A stretch of DNA of 64,000 bases from Calliopsis andreniformis (taxonomy: Eukaryota > Arthropoda > Insecta > Hymenoptera > Andrenidae): the NCBI RefSeq assembly GCF_051401765.1, contig NW_027480438.1:6262001-6326000 (forward strand), in the 5' to 3' direction. The position numbers were made by a program, and so were the translations under genes. Of the stretch, positions 25,171 through 38,651 are shown piece by piece. Below the pieces are notes generated by a model. That model saw only the letters and a program-made list of their open reading frames with translations. It did not search any database and was not told the DNA's origin. Numbering within the stretch: the stretch's first letter is position 1; every line of letters begins with the position of its first letter.

Positions 25171-26737
25171 TCAATCCTCTATGCTCAAGCGTCAATCCTC
25201 AACCCTCATTCCTCAAACCTCAATCCTCAACCCTCCATCCTCATCCTCCATCCTCAATCCTCAATCCTCAATCCTCAATCTTCCATCCTCAATACTCAAC
25301 CTTCGATCCTCAATCCTCAGTCCTAAATCCTCAAACCTCAGTCCTCAGTCATGAATACTCCATCTTCAATACTCAATACACAATTCTCAATCGTCAATCC
25401 TCAATCCGCAATCCTCAATGCTCATTCTTCAAACCTCAATCCTCAACCCTCAGTCCTCATCCTCAATTCCCAATCCTCAATCCTCAATACTCAATTCTCA
25501 ATCTTCAATCCTCAATAATCAATCTTCAATCCTCAATCCCCAGTCCTCAATCATCAATCCTCAATGCTCAATCCTCAATCCTCAATCCTCAGTCCTCAAT
25601 CCTCAATCCTCAATCCTCATACCACAATCCTCAACCGTCAGTCCTCGTCCTCAATCCTCAACTATCAATCCTCAAACCTCAATATTCAATCATCAACACT
25701 CAATCTTCACTCCTCCATCCTCAATCCTCGTTCCTCAAACCTCAATCCTCAACCCTCAGCCATCATCTTCAATCCTCAATCCTTGTTCCTCAATCCTCAA
25801 TCCTCAATCCTCAATCCTCAATAGTCAATCTCCAATCCTAGATCCTCAATCCCCAATCCACAATCCTTAATCCTCAATCTTCAATCCTCATCCTCAATTC
25901 CCAATCCTCAATCCTCAATACTCAATTCTCAATCTTCAATCCTCAATAATCAATCTTCAATCCTCAATCCCCAGTCCTCAATCATCAATCCTCAATGCTC
26001 AATCCTCAATCCTCAACCCTCAGTCCTCATCCTCAATTCTCAATCCTCAATCCTCAAACCTCAATCTTCAATCCTCAATACTCAATCCTCAATCCTCCAT
26101 ACTCAACCATCAATCCTCAATTCTCAATACTCAATAGAGTATCCTGAATGCTCAGTATTCAATACTCAAACCTCAATCCTCAACCCTCAGCCCTCATCCT
26201 CCATCCTCAATCCTCAATCCTCAAACATCAATCTTCAATCCTCAATACTCAATCTTCGATTCTCAATTCTCAATCCTCAGTACTCAATCCCCAATCCTCA
26301 ATCTTCAATCCTCAATACTCAATCCTCAATCCTCAATACTCAACCATCAATCCTCAATTCCCAATACTCAATAGAATATCCTGAATTCTCAGTATTCAAT
26401 ACTCAAACCTCAGTCCTCAACCCTCAGTCCTCATTCTCCAGCCTCAATCCTCAATCCTCAAACCTCAATCCTCAATCCTCAATCATCAATCCTCAATCCT
26501 CAATCCTCATCCTCATTCCTCAAACCTCAATCCTCAATCTTCAATCCTCAACCGTCAGTCCTCGTCCTCAGTCCTCAATCCTCAATCCTCAATCCTCAAT
26601 CTTCAATCATCAATACTCAATCTTCAATCCTCAATTCTCAATCCTCAATCCTCAGTCCTCAATCCTCAATATTCAACACACAACCATCAACCATCAATTC
26701 TCAATACTCAACCATCAATACTCAATTCTTAATACTC
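25063..26737 (+). repeat. Middle HOR unit M2
   Basis: Second tandem unit (1,675 bp). It has a shortened module B (25063-25170) and C modules at 26133 and 26370, again 237 bp apart. Compared with M1 it has about 220 extra bases between module B and the TGCTCAATCC landmark, carrying the ACTCCATCTTC segment also seen in M3. Confidence 0.85.
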
Positions 26738-26845
26738 AATAGAATATCCAATCCACAATATTCAGTAATCAAACCTCGAACCACAAACATCAATTCTCAA
26801 CACTCAATCCTCAACACTCGGTCCTCTCTCTTCAATCCTCCTACC
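26738..26845 (+). repeat. Module B with the same 23-bp deletion, second copy
   Basis: Identical deletion junction to 25063-25170, so the deletion arose once and was then amplified with the unit. It ends TCCTACC rather than TCCATCC, a change it shares with the module B at 32344-32474. Confidence 0.86.
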
Positions 26846-28660
26846 TCAATCCTCTATGCTCAAGCGTCAATCCTCAACCCTCATTCCTCAAACCTCAATC
26901 CTCAACCCTCCATCCTCATCCTCCATCCTCAATCCTCAATCCCCAATCCTCAATCTTCCATCCTCAATACTCAACCTTCGATCCTCAATCCTCAGTCCTA
27001 AATCCTCAAACCTCAGTCCTCAGTCATGAATACTCCATCTTCAATACTCAATACACAATTCTCAATCGTCAATCCTCAATCCTCAATCCTCAAAGCTCAT
27101 TCTTCAAACCTCAATCCTCAACCCTCAGTCCTCATCCTCAATTCCCAATCCTCAATCCTCAATCCTCAATTCTCAATCTTCAATCCTCAATAATCAATCT
27201 TCAATCCTCAATCCCCAGTCCTCAATCTTCAATCCTCAATGCTCAATCCTCAATCCTCAATCCTCAGGCCTCAATCCTCAACCCTCAATCCTCATACCTC
27301 AATCCTCAACCGTCAGTCCTCGTCCTCAATCCTCAACTATCAGTCCTCAACCCTCAATATTCAATCCTCAATCCTCAACCCTCAATCCTCAATCCTCAAT
27401 CTTCAATCCTCAATACTCAATCTTCAATCCTCAATCCTCAAACCTCAATCCTCAATCCTCAATCCTCAATCCTCAATCTTCAATCCTCAACCCTCAGTCC
27501 TCATCCTCAATCCCTATTCCTCAATCCTCAATCCTCAATTCTCAATCCTCAATCCTCAATATTCAATCATCAATCCTCAAACTTCAATCCCCAATACTCA
27601 ACCTTTGATCCTCAATCCTCAGTCCTAAATGCTCAAACCTCAGTCCTCAGTCATGAATACTCCATCTTCAATACTCAATACACAATCCTCAATCGTCAAT
27701 CCTCAATCCTCAATCCTCAATCCTCATTCTTCAAACCTCAATCCTCAACCCTCAGTCCTCATCCTCAACTCCCAATTCTCAATCCTCAATCCTCAATTCT
27801 CAATCTTCAATCCTGAATAATCAATCTTCAATCCTCAATCCCCAGTCCTCAATCATCAATCCTCAATGCTCAATCCTCAATCCTCAATCCTCAGTCCTCA
27901 ATCCTCAATCCTCAATCCTCATACCACAATCCTCAACCGTCAGTCCTCGTCCTCAATCCTCAATCCTCAATATTCAATCATCAATACTCAATCTTCACTC
28001 CTCAATCCTCAATCCTCGTTCCTCAAACCTCAATCCTCAACCCTCAGCCATCATCTTCAATCCTCAATCCTTGTTCCTCAATCCTCAATCCTCAATCCTC
28101 AATCCTCAATCCTCAATCCTGAATCGTCGATCCTCATTCTTCAATCCTCAATACCCAATCCTCAATCCTCAATACTCAATCGTCAATCCTCAGTCCTCAA
28201 TTCTCAATCCTCAGTCCTCGTTCCTCAAACCTCAATCCTCAACCCTCAGTCCTCATCCTCAATTCTCAATCCTCAATCCTCAAACCTCAATCTTCAATCC
28301 TCAATACTCAATCCTCAATCCTCCATACTCAACCATCAATCCTCAATTCTCAATACTCAATAGAGTATCCTGAATGCTCAGTATTCAATACTCAAACCTC
28401 AATCCTCAACCCTCAGCCCTCATCCTCCATCCTCAAACCTCAATCCTCAAACATCAATATTCAATCCTCAATACTCAATCTTCGATTCTCAATTCTCAAT
28501 ACTCAGTACTCAATCCCCAATCCTCAATCTTCAATCCTCAATACTCAATCCTCAATCCTCAATACTCAACCATCAATCCTCAATTCCCAATACTCAATAG
28601 AATATCCTGAATTCTCAGTATTCAATACTCAAACCTCAATCCTCAACCCTCAGTCCTCAT
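26738..28660 (+). repeat. Middle HOR unit M3
   Basis: Third tandem unit. It has a shortened module B (26738-26845) and C modules at 28359 and 28596. The spacing is again 237 bp, so the C pair is kept as a unit. It is longer than M2, with extra plain heptamers near 27360-27600. The right end is approximate. Confidence 0.82.
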
Positions 28661-29147
28661 CCTCAATCCTCAATCCTCAATCCACAATCCTCAGCCATCA
28701 ATCCTCAATCTTCAATACTCAATCCTCAACCCTCAATCCTCAGTCCTCAAACCTCAATTCCGAATCCTCAATCCTGAGTGCTCTATCTTCATCCCTCAGT
28801 CCGCAACAATCAATTATCAATCCTCAATCCTCAATAGAATATCCTCAATTCACAGTTTTCAATACTGAATCCCCAATCTTCGATCTTCAAATCACAATCC
28901 ACAGACATCAATTCTCATCACTCAACCCTCAACCCTCAGTCCTCAATCTTCAATCCTCAATCCTCAACCCTCAACCTTCAATCCTCCATACTAAATCTTC
29001 AATCCTCAATCCTCAATCATCAATTCCCAATCCTCAATCCTCAGTCATCAATCCTCAATCTTCAATACTCAATCCTCAATCATCAATCCTCAATCCTCAA
29101 TCCTCAATCCTCAATCCTCAATCCTCATTCTTCTATCCTCAATACCC
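28661..29147 (+). repeat. Linker with middle-subtype module A
   Basis: Plain variant heptamers around one module A (28833-28942, ACAGACATC subtype). It is a fragment homologous to 22520-22900 and 33120-33500. Nothing else is visible. Confidence 0.75.
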
Positions 29148-32100
29148 AATCCTCAATCTTCAATCCTCAATCCACTGTCCTCAATTCTCAATCCTCAATC
29201 CTCAGTCCTCAGTCCTCAAACCTCAATCCTCAACCCTCAGCCCTCATCCTCAATCCTCAATCATCAATCTTCAATCCTCAATACTCAGTCTTCAATCCTC
29301 AATCCGCAATCCTCAACCCTCAATCCTCAATCCTCAATCATCAGTCCTCAATCTTCAATACTCGATCCTCAATCCTCGATCCTCAATCCTCAATACTCAA
29401 TCTTCAATCCTCAATACTCAATCTTCGATCCTCAATCCTCAACACTCAATCCTCAATACTCAATCCTCAGTCATGAATACTCAATCTTCAATACTCAATC
29501 CTCAATCCTCAATCCTCAATCCTCAATTCTCAATCCTCAATTCTCAATCCTCAATCCTCAATCCTCAGTCCACAGTCCTCAAACCTCAATCCTCAATCCT
29601 GAACCCTCCGCCCTCATCCTCCATCATCAATCCTCAATCCTCAATCCTGAATCTTCAATCCTCAATACTCAACCTTCGATCCTCAATCCTCAGTCCTAAA
29701 TCCTCAAACCTCAGTCCTCAGTCATGAATACTCCATCTTCAATACTCAATACACAATCCTCAATCGTCAATCCTCAATCCTCAATCCTCAATCCTCATTC
29801 TTCAAACCTCAATCCTCAACCTTCAGTCCTCATCCTCAACTCCCAATTCTCAATCCTCAACCCTCAATTCTCAATCTTCAAACCTCAATAATCAATCTTC
29901 AATCCTCAATCCCCAGTCCTCAATCTTCAATCCTCAATGCTCAATCCTCATTCCTCAATCCTCAGTCCTCAATCCTCAATCCTCAATCCTCAATCCTCAA
30001 TCATCAATCCTCAATCTTCAGCACTCAATCATAAACCCTCAATCCTGAATCTTCAATCCTCAATCCTCAATCCTCGATCCTCAATCCTCAATCCTCAATC
30101 ATCAATCCTCAATCTTCAACACTCAATCCTCAATCCTCAATCCTCAATCCTCAATCCTCAATCATCAATCCTCAATCTTCAATACTGAATCCTCAATCCT
30201 CAATCCTCAATCCTCAATACTCAAACATCAATCCTCAATTCCCAATACTCAATAGAATATCCTGGATTCTCAGTATTCAATACTCAAACCTCAATCCTCA
30301 ACCATCAACCCTCATCCTCCATCCTCAATCCTGAATCCTCAAACCTCAATCTCCAATCCTCAATACTCAATCTTCGATCCTCAATCCGCAACACTCAATC
30401 CTCAATCCTCAATCCTCAGTCATGAATACTCAATCTTCAATACTCAATCCTCAATCCTCTATTCTCAATCCTCAATCCTCAATCCCCAATCCTCAATCCT
30501 CAGTCATCAATCCTCAATCTTCAATACTCAATCCTCAATCATCAATCCTCAATCCTCAATCCTCAATCCTCATTCCTCAAACCTCAGTCTTCGTACCTCA
30601 ATCCTCAACCGTCAGTCCTCGTCCTCAATCCTCAACTATCAATCCTCAATACTCAACCATCGATACTCAATTCTCAATACTCAATAGAATATCCTGAATT
30701 CTCAGTTTTCAATACTCAATCCTCAATCTTCAATCTTCATGTCTCCATCCACAAACATCAATTCTCATCTCTCGACCCTCAACATTCAGTCCTGAATCTT
30801 CAATCCTCAATCCTCAATACTCAATCCTCAAACCTCAATCTTCAATCCTCAATCCTCAATCCTCAATCATCAATCCTCAGTCTTCAAAACTCAATACTCA
30901 ATCCTCAATTCTCAATCCTCAATACTCGACCATCAATCATCAATCTTCAATCCTCAATACTCGGTCTTCAATCATCAATCCTCAATCCTCAATCCTCAAT
31001 CCTCAATCCACAATCATCAATCCTCAATCCTTAATCATCAACCTTCAACCCTCAATCCTCAATCCTCAGTCCTCAATCCTCAATACTCAATCTTCAATCC
31101 CAATCCTCAATCCTCAATCCTCAATCCTCAATCCTCAGTCATCAATCCTCAATCTTCAATACCCAATCGTCAATCCTCAGTCCACAATTCTCAATCCTCA
31201 ATCCTCGTTCCTCAAACCTCAATCCTCAACCCTCAGTCCTCATCCTCAATTCTCCATTCTCAATCCTCAAACCTCAATCTTCAATCCTCAATACTCAATC
31301 CTCAATCCTCAATCCTCAATTCTCAATCCTCAATCCTCAGTCCACAGTCCACAAACCTCAATCCTCAACCCTCAGCCATCATCCTCAATCCTCAATACTC
31401 AATCCTCAATCCTCAGTCATCAAACCTCAATCTTCAATACTCAATCCTCAACCCTCAATCCTCAGTCCTCAAACCTCAATTCCGAATCCTCAATCCTGAA
31501 TGCTCAATCGTCATCCCTCAGTCCGCAACAATCAATTATCAATCCTCAATCCTCAATAGAATATCCTCAATTCACAGTTTTCAATACTGAATCCCCAATC
31601 TTCGATCTTCAAATCTCAATACACAGACATCATTTCTCATCACTCAACCCTCAACACTCAGTCCTCAATCTTCAATCCTCAATCCTCAATCCTCAATCTT
31701 CAATCCTCCATACTCTATCTTCAATCCTCAATCCTCAATCATCAATCCCCAATACTCAATCCTCAGTCATCAATCCTCAATCTTCAATACTCAATCCTCA
31801 ATTATCAATCCTCAATCCTCAATCCTCAATCCTCATTCCTCAAACCTCAATCCTCGTACCTCAATCCTCAACCGTCAGTCCTCGTTCTCAATCCTCAACT
31901 ATCAATCCTCAATCCTCAATATTCAATCCTCAATACTCAATCTTCAATCCTCAATCCTCAATTATCAATCCTCAATACTCAATGGTCAATCGTCAATACT
32001 CAATCGTCAATCCTCAATCCCCAATCCTGAATCTTCAATCCTCAATCCTCAACCCTCAATCCTCAATCCTCAATCTTCAATCCTTAATACTCAATCTTCA

Positions 32101-32468
32101 ATCCTCAATTCTCAATCCTCAATCCTCAATCCTCAATCTTCAATCTTCAATCCTCAACCGTCAGTCCTCGTCCTCAATCCTCAACCCTCAATCCTCAATC
32201 CTCAAACTTCAATCATTAATACTCAATCTTCAATCCTCAATTCTCAATCCTCAATCCTCAATCCTCATTCCGCAATATGAAACACACAACCATCATCCAT
32301 CAGTGCTCAATACTCAACCATCAATCCTCAATTCTTAATACTCAATGGAATATCCTGAATTCTCGTGATTCAATACTCAATCCACAATATTCAATAATCA
32401 GATCTCGATCCTCAAACATCAATACTCAACACTCAATCCTCAACACTCGGTCCTCTCTCTTCAATCCT
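29148..32468 (+). repeat. 3.3 kb duplicated block, copy 2
   Basis: Second copy of 20251-23571, with module C at 30251 and 30683, module A 31555-31664 and module B from 32344. At 32469 it leaves the copy-1 sequence inside the tail of module B and continues with the M3-type tail (TCCTACC, TATGCTCAAGCG). This marks a recombination joint in a shared module. Confidence 0.93.
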
Positions 32469-32474
32469 CCTACC
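32344..32474 (+). repeat. Module B, probable M1/M3 hybrid
   Basis: The body is that of module B 23447 (AATGGAATATCC, TCTCGTGATTC). The last bases and the following sequence are those of module B 26738 (TCCTACC, then TATGCTCAAGCG). It is the right-hand joint of the 8,897-bp duplication. Confidence 0.8.
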
Positions 32475-35400
32475 TCAATCCTCTATGCTCAAGCGTCAAT
32501 CCTCAACCCTCATTCCTCAAACCTCAATCCTCAACCCTCCATCCTCATCCTCCATCCTCAATCCTCAATCCCCAATCCTCAATCTTCCATCCTCAATACT
32601 CAACCTTCGATCCTCAACCCTCAGTCCTAAATCCTCAAACCTCAGTCCTCAGTCATGAATACTCCATCTTCAATACTCAATACACAATCCTCAATCCTCA
32701 ATCCTCAATCCTCATTCTTCAAACCTCAATCCTCAATCCTCAATCCTCAATCCTCAATCCTCAATCCTCAATCATCAATCCTCAATCCTCAATCATCAAC
32801 CTTCAATCCTCAATACTCAATCTTCAATCCTCAATACTCAATCCACAATCGTCAATTCTCATTCTTCAATCCTCAATACCCTATCCTCAATCCTCAGTCC
32901 TCAATCCTCCATCCTCAATTCTCAATCCTCAATCCTCTGTCCTCAGTCCTCAAACCTCAACCCTCAACCCTCAGCCCTCATCCTCAATCCTCAATCCTGA
33001 ATCCTCAATCCTCAATCTTCAATCCCCAATACTCAGTCTTCAATCCTCAATCCTCAATCCTCAATCCTCAGTCCTCAATCCTCAATCATCAATCCTCAAT
33101 CTTCAATACTCAATCCTCAATACTCAATCCTCAACCCTCAATCCTCAGTCCTCAAACCTCAATTCCGAATCCTCAATCCTGAATGCTCAATCTTCATCCC
33201 TCAGTCCGCAACAATCAATTATCAATCCTCAATCCTCAATAGAATATCCTCAATTCACAGTTTTCAATACTGAATCCCCAATCTTCGATCTTCAAATCAC
33301 AATCCACAGACATCAATTCTCATCACTCAACCCTCAACGCTCAGTCCTCAATCTTCAATCCTCAATCCTCAATCCTCAACCTTCAATCCTCCATACTAAA
33401 TCTTCAATCCTCAATCCTCAATCCTCAATCCCCAATCCTCAATCCTCAGTCATCAATCCTCAATCTTCAATACTCAATCCTCAATCATCAATCCTCAATC
33501 CTCAATCCTCAATCCTCATTCCTCAAACCTCAATCCTCACACCTCAATCCTCAATCATCAATCCTCAATTTTCAGCACTCAATCATCAACCCTCAATCCT
33601 CAATCCTCAATCCTCAATACTCAATCGTCAGTCTTCAAACCTCAATACTCAATCTTCAATCCTCAATCCTCAATCCTCAATCCTCAATCCTCAATCCTCA
33701 ATCCTCAATCTTCAATCCTCAATACTCAATCGTCAATCCACAATCCTCAGACCTCAGACCTCAATTCTGTATCCTCAATCCTGAATCCTCAATCTTCAGC
33801 TCTCAGTCATCAACAATCAGTTTTCAATCCTCAATCCTCAATAGAATATCCTCAATTCACAGTTTTCAATACTCAATACTCAATCTGCAATCTTCCAACC
33901 TCTATCCACAAACATCAATTCTCATCACTCAACCCTCAACACTCAATCCTCAATCCTCAATCCTCATTCCTCAAACCTCAATCCTCGTACCTCAATCCTC
34001 AACCGTCAGTCCTCGTCCTCAATCCTCAACTATCAATCCTCAATCCTCAATATTCAATCATCAATACTCAATCTTCAATCCTCAATCGTCAATCCTCAAT
34101 CCTCAATCCTCAATCTTCAGTCCTGAAACCTCAATCCTGAATCTTCAATCCTGAATCCTCAATCTTCAGACCTCAGTCCTCAACAATCAGTTGTCAATTC
34201 TCAATCCTCAATACAATATCATCAATTCACAGTTTTCAATACTCAATACTCAATCTGCAATCTTCAAATCTCTATCCACAAACATCAATTCTCATCACTG
34301 AACCCTCAGCACTCTATCCCTAATCCTCAATCTTCAATCCTCAATCCTCAATCCTCAGTCTTCAATCCTCAATACTCTATCTTCAATTCTCAAACATCAA
34401 TACTCAATCCTCAATCCTCAATCCTCAATCCCCAATCCTCAATCTTCAATCCTCAATCCTCAATACTCAAGCCTCAATCGTCAATCCTCAATCTTCAATC
34501 CTGAATACTCAATCTTCAATCCTCAATCCTCAATCCTCAATCCTCAATACTCAATCGTCAGTCTTCAATCCTCAATACTCAATCTTCAATCCTCAATCCT
34601 CAATCCTCAATCCTCAATCCTCATTCTTCTATCCTCAATACCCAATCCTCAATCTTCAATCCTCAATCCTAAATCTTCGATACTGAATCCTCAATCCTCA
34701 ATCCTCAATCCTCAATACTCAACCATTAATCCTCAATCCCCAATACTCAATAGAATATCCTGAATTCTCAGGATTCAATACTCAAACCTCAATCCTCAGC
34801 CCTCAGCACTCATCCTCCATCCTCAATGTTCAATCCTCAATCCTCAATCTTCAATCCTCAATAATCAACCTCCAGTCCTATATCCTCAATCCCCAATCCT
34901 CAATCATTAATCCTCAATCTTCAATCCTCAATCCACAGTCCTCAATCTTCAATCCTCAATGCTCAATCCTCAATCCTCAATCCTCAGTCAACCGTCCTCA
35001 ATCCTCAATCCTCAAACCTCAATCCTCAACCGTCAGTCCTCGTCCTCAATCCTCAACCCTCAATCCTCAATCCTCAATCTTCAATCATCGATACTCAATC
35101 TTCAATCCTCAATCCTCAATCCTCAATCCTAAAACCCTCAATCCTCAATATTCAACACACAACCCTCAACAATCAATCCTCAATACTCAACCATCAATAC
35201 TCAATTCTCAATACTCAATAGAATATCCTGAATTCTCAGTTTTCAATACTCAATCCTCAATCCTCAATCCTCAATCCTCAATCCTCAATCATCAATCCTC
35301 AATCTTCAGCACTCAATCATAAACCCTCAATCCTGAATCTTCAATCCTCAATCCTCAATCCACGATCCTCAATCCTCAATCCTCAATCATCAATCCTCAA

Positions 35401-36112
35401 TCTTCAACACTCAATCCTCAATCCTCAATCCTCAATCCTCAGTCCTCAATCATCAATCCTCAATCTTCAATACTGAATCTTCAATCCTCAATACTCAATC
35501 CACAATCGTCAATTCTCATTCTTCAATCCTCAATACCCTATCCTCAATATTCAGTCCTCAATCCTCCATCCTCAATTCTCAGTCCTCAATCCTCTGTCCT
35601 CAGTCCTCAAACCTCAACCCTCAACCCTCAGCCCTCATCCTCAATCCTCAATCCTGAATCCTCAATCCTCAATCTTCAATCCCCAATACTCAGTCTTCAA
35701 TCCTCAATCCTCAATCCTCAATCCTCAGTCCTCAATCCTCAATCATCAATCCTCAATCTTCAATACTCAATCCTCAATACTCAATCGTCAGTCTTCAAAC
35801 CTCAATACTCAATATTCAATCCTCAATCCTCAATCCTCAATCCTTAATCCTCAATCCTCAATCCTCAATCTTCAATCCTCAATACTCAATCGTCAATCCA
35901 CAATCCTCAGACCTCAAACCTCAATTCTGTATCCTCAATCCTGAATCCTCAATCTTCAGCTCTCAGTCATCAACAATCAGTTGTCAATCCTCAATCCTCA
36001 ATAGAATATCCTCAATTCACAGTTTTCAATACTCAATACTCAATCTGCAATCTTCCAACCTCTATCCACAAACATCAATTCTCATCACTCAACCCTCAAC
36101 ACTCAGTCCTCA
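32475..36112 (+). repeat. Mosaic satellite region 1
   Basis: No long collinear partner; built from fragments. Module A starts are 33238, 33840, 34210 (ATACAATATC) and 36000; module C starts are 34749 and 35217. The stretch around 33840 recurs around 36000 at an offset of 2,160 bp. The CCACAATCGTC segment at 32843 recurs at 35500 and 37400. The stretch 34.95-35.23 kb, including an 8-base monomer at 35130-35137, recurs at 42.96-43.23 kb (offset 8,005 bp). Confidence 0.8.
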
Positions 36113-38126
36113 ATGTTCAATCCTCAATCCTCAATTCTCAATCTTCATTCCTCAATACTGAATCTTCAGTCCTCAATACTCAATCTTCAATCCTCAATCC
36201 TCAATCCTCAATCCTCAATCCTCAATCCTCAATCATCAATCCTCAATCTTCAAAACTCAATTCTCAATCCTCAATACTCAACCATCAATCCTCAACCTTC
36301 AATCCTCAATACTCTGTCTTCAATCATCAGTCCTCAATCCTCAATCCTCAATACTCAAACATCAATCCTCAATTCCCAATACTCAATAGAATATCCTGGA
36401 TTCTCAGTATTCAATACTCAAACCTCAATCCTCAACCATCAACCCTCATCCTCCATCCTCAATCCTGAATCCTCAAACCTCAATCTCCAATCCTCAATAC
36501 TCAGTCTTCGATCCTCAATCCGCAACACTCAATCCTCAATCCTCAATCCTCAGTCATGAATACTCAATCTTCAATACTCAATCCTCAATCCTCTATCCTC
36601 AATCCTCAATCCTCAATCCTCAATCCTCATTCCTCAATCCTCAATTCTCAATCCTCAATACTCAATCCTCAATCGTCAATCCTCAATCGTCAATCCTCAA
36701 TCCCCAATCCTGAATCTTCAATCCTCAATCCTCAACCCTCAATCCTCAATCCTCAACCTTCAATCCTCAATACTCAATCTTCAATCCTCAATCCTCAAAC
36801 CTCAATCCTCAATCCTCAATCCTCAATCCTCAATCTTCAATCCTCAACCGTCAGTCCTCGTCCTCAATCCTCAAACCTCAATCCACAATCTTCAATCTTC
36901 AATCATCAATACTCAATCTTCACTCCTCAATTCTCAATCCTCAATCCTCAATCCTCAATCCTCATTCTTCAGTCCTCAACGCCCAATCCTCAATCTTCAA
37001 CCCTCAATCCTCAATCCTCAATTCTCAATCCTCAATCCTCAGTCCACAGTCCTCAAACCTCAATCCTCAACCCTCAGCCATCATCCTCAATCCTCAATCC
37101 TCAATCCTCAATCCTCAGTCATCAATCCTCAATCTTCAATACTCAATCCTCAACCCTCAATCCTCAGTCCTCAAACCTCAATTCCGAATCCTCAATCTTC
37201 AAAACTCAATTCTCAATCCTCAATACTCAACCATCAATCCTCAATCTTCAATCCTCAATACTCTGTCTTCAATCATCAATCCTCAATCCTCAATCCTCAA
37301 TCCTCAATCCTCAATCCTCAATCCTCAATCATCAATCTTCAATCCTCAATCATCAACCTTCAATCCTCAATACTCAATCTTCAATCCTCAATACTCAATC
37401 CACAATCGTCAATTCTCATTCTTCAATCCTCAATACCCTATCCTCAATCCTCAGTCCTCAATCCTCCATCCTCAATTCTCAATCCTCAATCCTCTGTCCT
37501 CAGTCCTCAAAACTCAACCCTCAACCCTCAGCCCTCATCCTCAATCCTCAATCCTGAATCCTCAATCCTCAATCTTCAATCCCCAAAACTCAGTCTTCAA
37601 TCCTCAATCCTCAATCCTCAATCATCAGTCCTCAATCCTCAATCATCAATCCTCAATCTTCAATACTCAATCCTCAATCCTCAATACTCAACCTTCAATC
37701 CCAAACCTCAATCCTCAATCCTCAATCCTCAATCCTCAGTCATCAATCCTCAATCTTCAATACTCAATCGTCAATCCTCAGTCCACAATTCTCAATCCTC
37801 AATCCTCGTTCCTCAAACATCAATCCTCAACCCTCAGTCCTCATCCTCAATTCTCAATTCTCAATCCTCAAACCTCAACCTTCAATCCTCAATACTCAAT
37901 CCTCAATCCTCAATACTCAACCATCAATCCTCAATTCTCAATACTCAATAGAATATCCTGAATTTTCAGTATTCAATACTCAAACCTCAATCCTCAACCC
38001 TCAGCCCTCATACTCCATCCTCAATCCTCAATCCTCAAACCTCAATCTTCAATCCTCAATACTCAATCTTCGATTCTCAATCCTCAATCCTCAATCCTCA
38101 ATCCCCAACCCTCAATCTTCAATCCT
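36113..38126 (+). repeat. Mosaic satellite region 2
   Basis: Contains module C at 36385 and 37947 and long plain-heptamer stretches. The part from 36350 to 36580 resembles 21320-21550 and 30217-30450. The part from 37400 to 37680 resembles 32843 onward. The longest uninterrupted + frame in the window lies here (36556-37557) and is not a gene: it reads the SILNPQS repeat throughout and has no non-repeat domain. Confidence 0.8.
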
Positions 38127-38492
38127 CAGCCCTCATCCTCAATCCTCAATCCTTATTCCTCAGTCCTCCACCTTCAATCCTCAATACTCAATTATCAATG
38201 CTCAATCTTCAATCCTCAATCCTCAATCCTTAATTCTCAACCCTCAATCCTCAGACCTCAGTCCTCAAACCTCAATCCTCAACCTTCAGCCCTCATCCTG
38301 GATCCTCAATCCTCAATCTTTAATCCTCACTCCTCAATCCTCAATTCTCAATCCTAAATCCTTAACCCTCAATCCTCAATCCTCAATCGTCAGTCTTCAA
38401 TCCTCAATACTCAATCTTCAATCCTCAATCCTCAATACTCAATCGTCAGTCTTCAATCCTCAATACTCAATCTTCAATCCTCAATCCTCAAT
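38127..38492 (+). repeat. 366-bp fragment shared with 1609-1974
   Basis: Isolated piece of the A/B-module domain inside the mosaic region, recognised by TCCTTATTCC, CTCCACCTTC and GGATCCTCAATC. It lacks the flanks it has at 1609, so it was copied or converted as a short tract. Confidence 0.8.
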
Positions 38493-38651
38493 ACACAATC
38501 CTCAATCCTCATTCTTCAATCCTCAATACCCAATCCTCAATCTTCAATCCTCAATCCTCAATCCTCAATTCTCAATCCTCAATCCTCAATCCTCAATCCT
38601 TAATCCTCAATTTTGAATCCTCAATCCCCAGTCCTCAATCTTCAATCCTCA

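Noticed and set aside
36556..37557. Longest open + frame (333 codons), as a possible repeat protein gene
   Set aside because: Its product is only the SILNPQS repeat forced by the heptamer. The other + frames carry the same peptide, and the ATG and stop come from chance variant monomers. There is no promoter, domain or non-repeat sequence.
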